Shown here: piece after piece, positions 60,126 through 64,000 of the stretch
How positions within the stretch are numbered: the stretch's first letter is position 1
Layout of the letters: every line of letters starts with the position of its first letter
Source: Lachnospiraceae bacterium UBA935
GTDB lineage: Bacteria > Bacillota > Clostridia > Lachnospirales > Lachnospiraceae
Length of the DNA: 64,000 nucleotides
Direction: 5' to 3'
Assembly: GCA_002293525.1 (NCBI GenBank)
Contig: DBDJ01000036.1
Location: 52,384 to 116,383, forward strand
The notes under the pieces: generated by a model
Database searches by the model: none
What the model saw: the letters and a program-made list of their open reading frames with translations, nothing else
What the model was told of the DNA's origin: nothing
Made by a program: the position numbers and the translations under genes

Positions 60126-61739
60126 ATGCAGAATAATCTTAGGGTATCCGCATATTGCCGGGTATCCACTGAAAAGGATGACCAGATCAACTCTCTTGTC
60201 AGTCAGATAAAGTATTTTACGGATTATATAAAACAGCATGAATGTTGGACAATAGGCGAAGTGTATTATGACGAAGGCATAACCGGTACTTCGACCCGCA
60301 AGCGGGAAGGCTTTAATCGGATGATAAGAAATGCGGAAATGAATCAGATGGACTTAATATTGACCAAGGAAGTCAGCCGTTTCGCCAGAAATACTGTTGA
60401 CACCCTCTCCTACACCAGAGCCTTAAAGTCAATGGGTGTCGGTGTTATCTTCACTCTGGACAATATTGATACCCGAGAAAACGACGGCGAACTCCGCTTG
60501 TCCATCATGGCAAGCCTCGCCCAGGAAGAAAGCCGTAAAACCTCCGAACGGGTAAAATGGGGCCACAAAAGACGCATGGAACAAGGTATCGTATTTGGCC
60601 GGGATCTCTTAGGCTATAGCGTCCGCAATGGCAAACTGTACCTGAATCAGGAAGAATCCGAGATCGTCAGACTGATCTTCCATAAGTATCTGGTGGAGGA
60701 AAAAGGAACCCACGTCATAGCCCGCGAACTGCACGAAGCCGATATCGCTCCAAAACGGGTGCAACATTGGAGCAACACCGTAATTCTTCGGGTATTACGT
60801 AACGAAAAGTATGTAGGTGACCTGCTCCAAAAGAAAACCTTCACTCCCGATTATCTGACTCATGCCAAGAAGGTTAACCGTGGCCAGGAAGAAATGATCT
60901 ACATCAAGAACCATCATGAACCGATTATCAGCCGTGACATATGGGATGCCGCCCAAACAGAACTGGAACGCCGCTCCAGCACCAGCGCAATGAAGTCCAA
61001 ACATTCCAATCGCTATTGGTGCAGCGGCAAACTGGTCTGCGGTTGCTGCGGGAGCCGCTTCATCAGCTTCGCCAAGAAAATGAAAGGAGGGACCTCCTAT
61101 AAGGCATGGCGTTGTTATGCCGCCGCCCGGCATGGCTGCGCCAAATTAGATATTGACGGCTCTCCCATCGGCTGTGACAACAGTTCCATCAATGACAGGA
61201 TACTGCTTTACGGAATGTCCTATGTGCTGAAGCATATTCAAAGCAATAAAGAGCAGATCATAAACGAGATGTTTCAAGAGCTTCAGTCAATACAGGAAGT
61301 CTGTATGAACCTGGATACTGATACTGCCCCACTCTGCCAGAAAATCGAACGGCTGAACCAAAAAAAACGCAAGGCCATAGACCTTATTCTTGATGAACTG
61401 ATTACCAAAGAAGACTTCCGTAAACAGACCGAATATTACGATCAGGAAATCATGAACCTGGAAAAACAAATCAAAATTACCGAGCATTCCAATTTGCTGA
61501 AAAAAAACCCGATTGACGGCATCCAGCATACTATCAGTGAAGTCAAGAAAATGATGAGTTTTGAAACAGCCAATGAAATGCTTTACCGGGAACTGATCGA
61601 CTATATAACCATTTTCCAAAACAATGAAATGGTCATCTATCTAAAGTGTATTCCCTACGGTATCAGAATCCATACCGTCACGTCCGGCCGACTGGATGAC
61701 TATAAAATAAACATCACTAATGCCGTCATTGAAACATAA
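60126..61739 (+). CDS. Large serine integrase
   Basis: The 537-residue protein has an N-terminal resolvase domain with catalytic Ser14 in AYCRVST, then EVSRFARNTVDTL and SLAQEESRKTSERVKWG. A recombinase domain follows (GYSVRNGKLYLNQEESEIVRLIF), then a zinc ribbon (CSGKLVCGCCGSRF and CYAAARHGCAK, about 300-345) and a C-terminal coiled coil. It should catalyse integration between attP and attB in cotJC. The start ATG lies after AAAGGGGCTAAC. Confidence 0.93.
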   Translation: MQNNLRVSAYCRVSTEKDDQINSLVSQIKYFTDYIKQHECWTIGEVYYDEGITGTSTRKREGFNRMIRNAEMNQMDLILTKEVSRFARNTVDTLSYTRALKSMGVGVIFTLDNIDTRENDGELRLSIMASLAQEESRKTSERVKWGHKRRMEQGIVFGRDLLGYSVRNGKLYLNQEESEIVRLIFHKYLVEEKGTHVIARELHEADIAPKRVQHWSNTVILRVLRNEKYVGDLLQKKTFTPDYLTHAKKVNRGQEEMIYIKNHHEPIISRDIWDAAQTELERRSSTSAMKSKHSNRYWCSGKLVCGCCGSRFISFAKKMKGGTSYKAWRCYAAARHGCAKLDIDGSPIGCDNSSINDRILLYGMSYVLKHIQSNKEQIINEMFQELQSIQEVCMNLDTDTAPLCQKIERLNQKKRKAIDLILDELITKEDFRKQTEYYDQEIMNLEKQIKITEHSNLLKKNPIDGIQHTISEVKKMMSFETANEMLYRELIDYITIFQNNEMVIYLKCIPYGIRIHTVTSGRLDDYKINITNAVIET

Positions 61740-61890
61740 ATTTCTGATATTGAAACATAATTATGATATTTACCCAATTTCTATTGCAAAGTAATCAACA
61801 ATTTACTATTATTGAATAGGGTAATCGTATATAGTTTGAGGATAATAAGCAAAAGGGACAAGCTTATCTTGCTAAAGCGAAGGGAACAAA

Positions 61891-62610
61891 ATGAAATACT
61901 TGCATCTAGCAAAAAAAATAATAAAATTATTTGCCATCATCATACCGAGCGTCATAATCTATATGTTCATTTCAGTGGCAATCGGGCTTGGACTGGGGTT
62001 AGAGAAACCGCTGAAAGAAGGCATGTTCGTTTTATTTCGTGGCATAGGTATTCTGATTATAATTCTAGTTATTTTTCTTACGTTTCTCTATCCTCCCATT
62101 GCTTACTGGCGGAATAGCAGGTATGAGAAAAAAAATACGGTAATGCTCGAAGATCCGAAACATGGCACTCATGCCTTTGTTAAAGATAAGTCTGGTCATT
62201 ACAAGGCCCTTGATTACATGATTCCGTTTGGAGGATATCTCCCGACAATCTGCTTTAAAGATTATCAAGAAATAAACAAGGAACTTTATTTCCGCGGACT
62301 CGATTACGTCTGCAAAATGCCGTACCAGATATTAAATACATTTTATCTTTTTATAAAAGAATCTTGCGATACGCAGGGCGAGAAGGACGAAAAAGGCTAT
62401 CCTCTCTCCGTGCAGCGAATTAAAGAAGAGTTCGAATTATCAAGCATTCAAGTGAGCGTGGGTGTCAGTGGTAACTATGGCACTTACGTAACCCTCTGCG
62501 GCTGTCTGGGCTTGGATCACAACGGCGAGATGCGCTTAGGCGGGCATGAATTATCGCTCACAGTAGACTGTAAAACCGATGTATATAGCTATGATTTAAT
62601 TAAAAAGTAA
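61891..62610 (+). CDS. Two-helix membrane protein carried by the element
   Basis: The 239-residue protein has two N-terminal membrane segments (about 10-33 and 45-72), then a soluble domain of about 160 residues (DSGHYKALDYMIPFGGYLPTI-type centre). It is the only cargo of the element. No family is recognised and function is unknown. The ATG follows AAGGGAAC. Its stop is 5 nt before the attR arm region. Confidence 0.65.
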   Translation: MKYLHLAKKIIKLFAIIIPSVIIYMFISVAIGLGLGLEKPLKEGMFVLFRGIGILIIILVIFLTFLYPPIAYWRNSRYEKKNTVMLEDPKHGTHAFVKDKSGHYKALDYMIPFGGYLPTICFKDYQEINKELYFRGLDYVCKMPYQILNTFYLFIKESCDTQGEKDEKGYPLSVQRIKEEFELSSIQVSVGVSGNYGTYVTLCGCLGLDHNGEMRLGGHELSLTVDCKTDVYSYDLIKK

Positions 62611-62614
62611 CTTG

Positions 62615-62664
62615 ATACGCAACTCCGGTACTGACATAGGCGGGTCGGTTTCGGAGATGCGTAT
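62615..62664 (+). other. attR junction, resembling a complete attP
   Basis: The left arm ATACGCAACTCCGGTAC (62615-62631) is 7 nt from GG (62639-62640). After GG come CGGGTCG and GTTTCGGAGATGCGTAT (62648-62664), 15/17 identical to the right arm at attL. The outer half is therefore attP-like and is not the missing part of cotJC. Confidence 0.7.
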
Positions 62665-62695
62665 TATGACCAGAAGCTGATTTTTGCGGGAAATA

Positions 62696-64000
62696 TCACC
62701 GATTTGCTTCCCTGTAAAACGGATCATAAGCATCTAGCATTTCTGTCAAAGTAAATAATCTGACTCCATGTTCCATGCGGAGAAGCTTTTCATTAAACCC
62801 ATTTTTAGCAAATATATAAAGGTGCTTCTTCTGATGCCTGAACATCATGCTTTTTCTTTCTAGATCCCTATAAACATCAATATCCAAGTCGGTATTTTTC
62901 CATTTGCACTCGGCAAATAACGCTTCATCGTTACGGGCTGCCATGATATCAATTTCTTCCTGCAAACGGGTTGCGGAATTTGTTCCCCACCAACGTCCGA
63001 GATTGCCGGCAAAAAACGGCAAGGCATTTCTCTTTGTCATTTCTAAAAGCCATTGTTTACATATTTCTTCAAAGATAAACCCCATATAGGCACTGAGCTG
63101 CTCTTCTACCTCATTATCATATACGGCTTCTCCGAGTCCGGCAGTGATCGCGCTTATGTTGGGAAAAACAAAGCGATACCAAAACCGAAACATGAAATCT
63201 TCAAGCTTATAGATGCTTCTTTTGCTTGCCGGTTCACCAAAAGGATGTTCCTTGCTAACCAGACCGAGGGAAATTAGTACCAGAAGGTATTTTGCGCATT
63301 TATTACTTTCCTGACCGCACTTTGTAGATATCTCATTGAGCCGGGAAGAGCCGCTAGCAATCGCCTCAATTATGACATTATAAGTGGCAGGTTCACGTAG
63401 TTCCTGTTTTATTAAATTAGAAGGCTCCTCAAAAAAGTGGCCGGATGTTGTGAGGAACAAATCAATTATGTTTTCCCTGACATTCTTCCGGGAATCAACT
63501 TTGTTCAGATATTCCGGGATACCGCCGGTCATGCCATATAAAACCGCCTTATCAACAACGTCATACTCCCTGAAAAAAGGAAGCGATTCAAAAAATGTAA
63601 AGGGCAGTATTTTGAATTGAGCAGTCCGGCGTCCGTAAAGCGGACTCTTATATCCAAGTACCTGATTCTCCATAAAACTCATGCTTGATCCGCAGAGGAT
63701 CAGCATAAGCTTTGAATGCTCCTTCTTATGGTCAATCATGATCTGCAAGAGTGATGATATACCGCGATAAGCACTCGCAAGATATGGGAACTCATCTATA
63801 ACAAAAACGAACCGTTGCTCGTCCGCTTTCTCAAAAATAGCCAACAATGCGCTTTCATAGTCGAGGAAAACCGGGGCTGTGTTTTTTCCCCCAATGCATC
63901 GGCTAAGAGAAACAAGATTATCCTGTGCTGTGCTTTCGCTTGCGGTAAAAAAAAATGTATTTTTATCTTTTATAAATTCACGAATCAACGTAGTTTTTCC
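62696..64000 (-). CDS. AAA ATPase with DUF234-type C-terminal domain (partial)
   Basis: The gene runs off the right edge. The last bases of the window encode GKTTLIREF, the end of a Walker A motif. Walker B is FVFVIDEFPYL, followed by LCGSSMSFME and the C-terminal LFAECKWKNTDLDIDVY nuclease-like segment of DUF234 ATPases. Such proteins are common in mobile or defence-rich regions. It probably belongs to whatever lies to the right of the cotJC element. Confidence 0.88.
   Translation of the reverse strand, partial: GKTTLIREFIKDKNTFFFTASESTAQDNLVSLSRCIGGKNTAPVFLDYESALLAIFEKADEQRFVFVIDEFPYLASAYRGISSLLQIMIDHKKEHSKLMLILCGSSMSFMENQVLGYKSPLYGRRTAQFKILPFTFFESLPFFREYDVVDKAVLYGMTGGIPEYLNKVDSRKNVRENIIDLFLTTSGHFFEEPSNLIKQELREPATYNVIIEAIASGSSRLNEISTKCGQESNKCAKYLLVLISLGLVSKEHPFGEPASKRSIYKLEDFMFRFWYRFVFPNISAITAGLGEAVYDNEVEEQLSAYMGFIFEEICKQWLLEMTKRNALPFFAGNLGRWWGTNSATRLQEEIDIMAARNDEALFAECKWKNTDLDIDVYRDLERKSMMFRHQKKHLYIFAKNGFNEKLLRMEHGVRLFTLTEMLDAYDPFYREANR

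Larger units (their letters stand above)
59549..62640 (+). mobile_element. 3.1-kb serine-integrase element inserted in cotJC
   Basis: Bounded by the attL and attR junctions, the element carries a 72-residue protein, a 537-residue serine integrase and a two-helix membrane protein. All point in the cotJ direction. The gap 59616-59836 is AT-rich and holds no convincing gene. The reconstructed attP has inverted 17-bp arms symmetric about a GG dinucleotide, the layout used by large serine integrases. Confidence 0.8.

Overview
The window looks like chromosomal DNA of an anaerobic, spore-forming member of the Clostridia, most like a Lachnospiraceae-type genome of moderate GC. Evidence: a cotJ spore-coat operon, a complete mreBCD-mrdA-minCDE-rodA block, a lexA/yneA-type SOS pair, feoAB, strong AGGAGG ribosome sites and frequent GTG/TTG starts. 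No rRNA, tRNA or CRISPR array was seen.

Layout. 0.1-6.3 kb: branched-chain amino-acid-type ABC transporter (livK-H-M-G-F) followed by a cytidylate-kinase-like gene. 6.4-9.5 kb: lexA, a divergent SOS-controlled LysM protein, a tyrosine recombinase and ttcA. 9.5-14.6 kb: accessory zone with short tandem repeats, an AI-2E family permease, a second cytidylate-kinase-like gene, an XRE regulator and a zinc-ribbon/Ltp-repeat membrane protein. 14.7-32.8 kb: housekeeping genes on the minus strand (rluD, lspA, aroB, sepF, yggS, HlyD-like adaptor, dac, mgsA, rodA, minEDC, mrdA, mreDCB, radC). 32.9-41.6 kb: ynbB-like PLP enzyme, a 55-aa gene, miaA, mutL, mutS, miaB. 42-43 kb: GH25 lysozyme. 43.2-47.0 kb: an AT-rich islet. 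47.3-58.5 kb: AmrS-like radical SAM enzyme, trpS, coat-like low-complexity protein, degenerate GH13 protein, UvrD-type helicase, feoAB. 58.9-64 kb: cotJA-cotJB and a cotJC gene cut by a serine-integrase element.

Most notable is the AT-rich islet at 43,169-46,984 (minus strand). A promoter and near-perfect ribosome site drive a six-codon ORF (MLICSW). It is followed by a hairpin, a SpeD-type pyruvoyl decarboxylase, a HemN-like radical SAM protein with an unusual CX4CX2C motif, an MFS exporter and a LytTR regulator whose receiver lacks the usual aspartate. The layout resembles a peptide-signal or tiny-RiPP operon, although a regulatory leader peptide is equally possible.

Second is the interruption of cotJC at codon 62. 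The two junctions reconstruct a symmetric attP (inverted arms around a GG core) for the 537-aa serine integrase. The sequence beyond the right junction looks like the attP arm of a second related element, which suggests tandem insertions.

Two dispersed repeat families were also found. Family A is 121-122 bp (two copies plus a fragment). Family B has terminal inverted repeats (128 and 205 bp, one copy with a likely target duplication).
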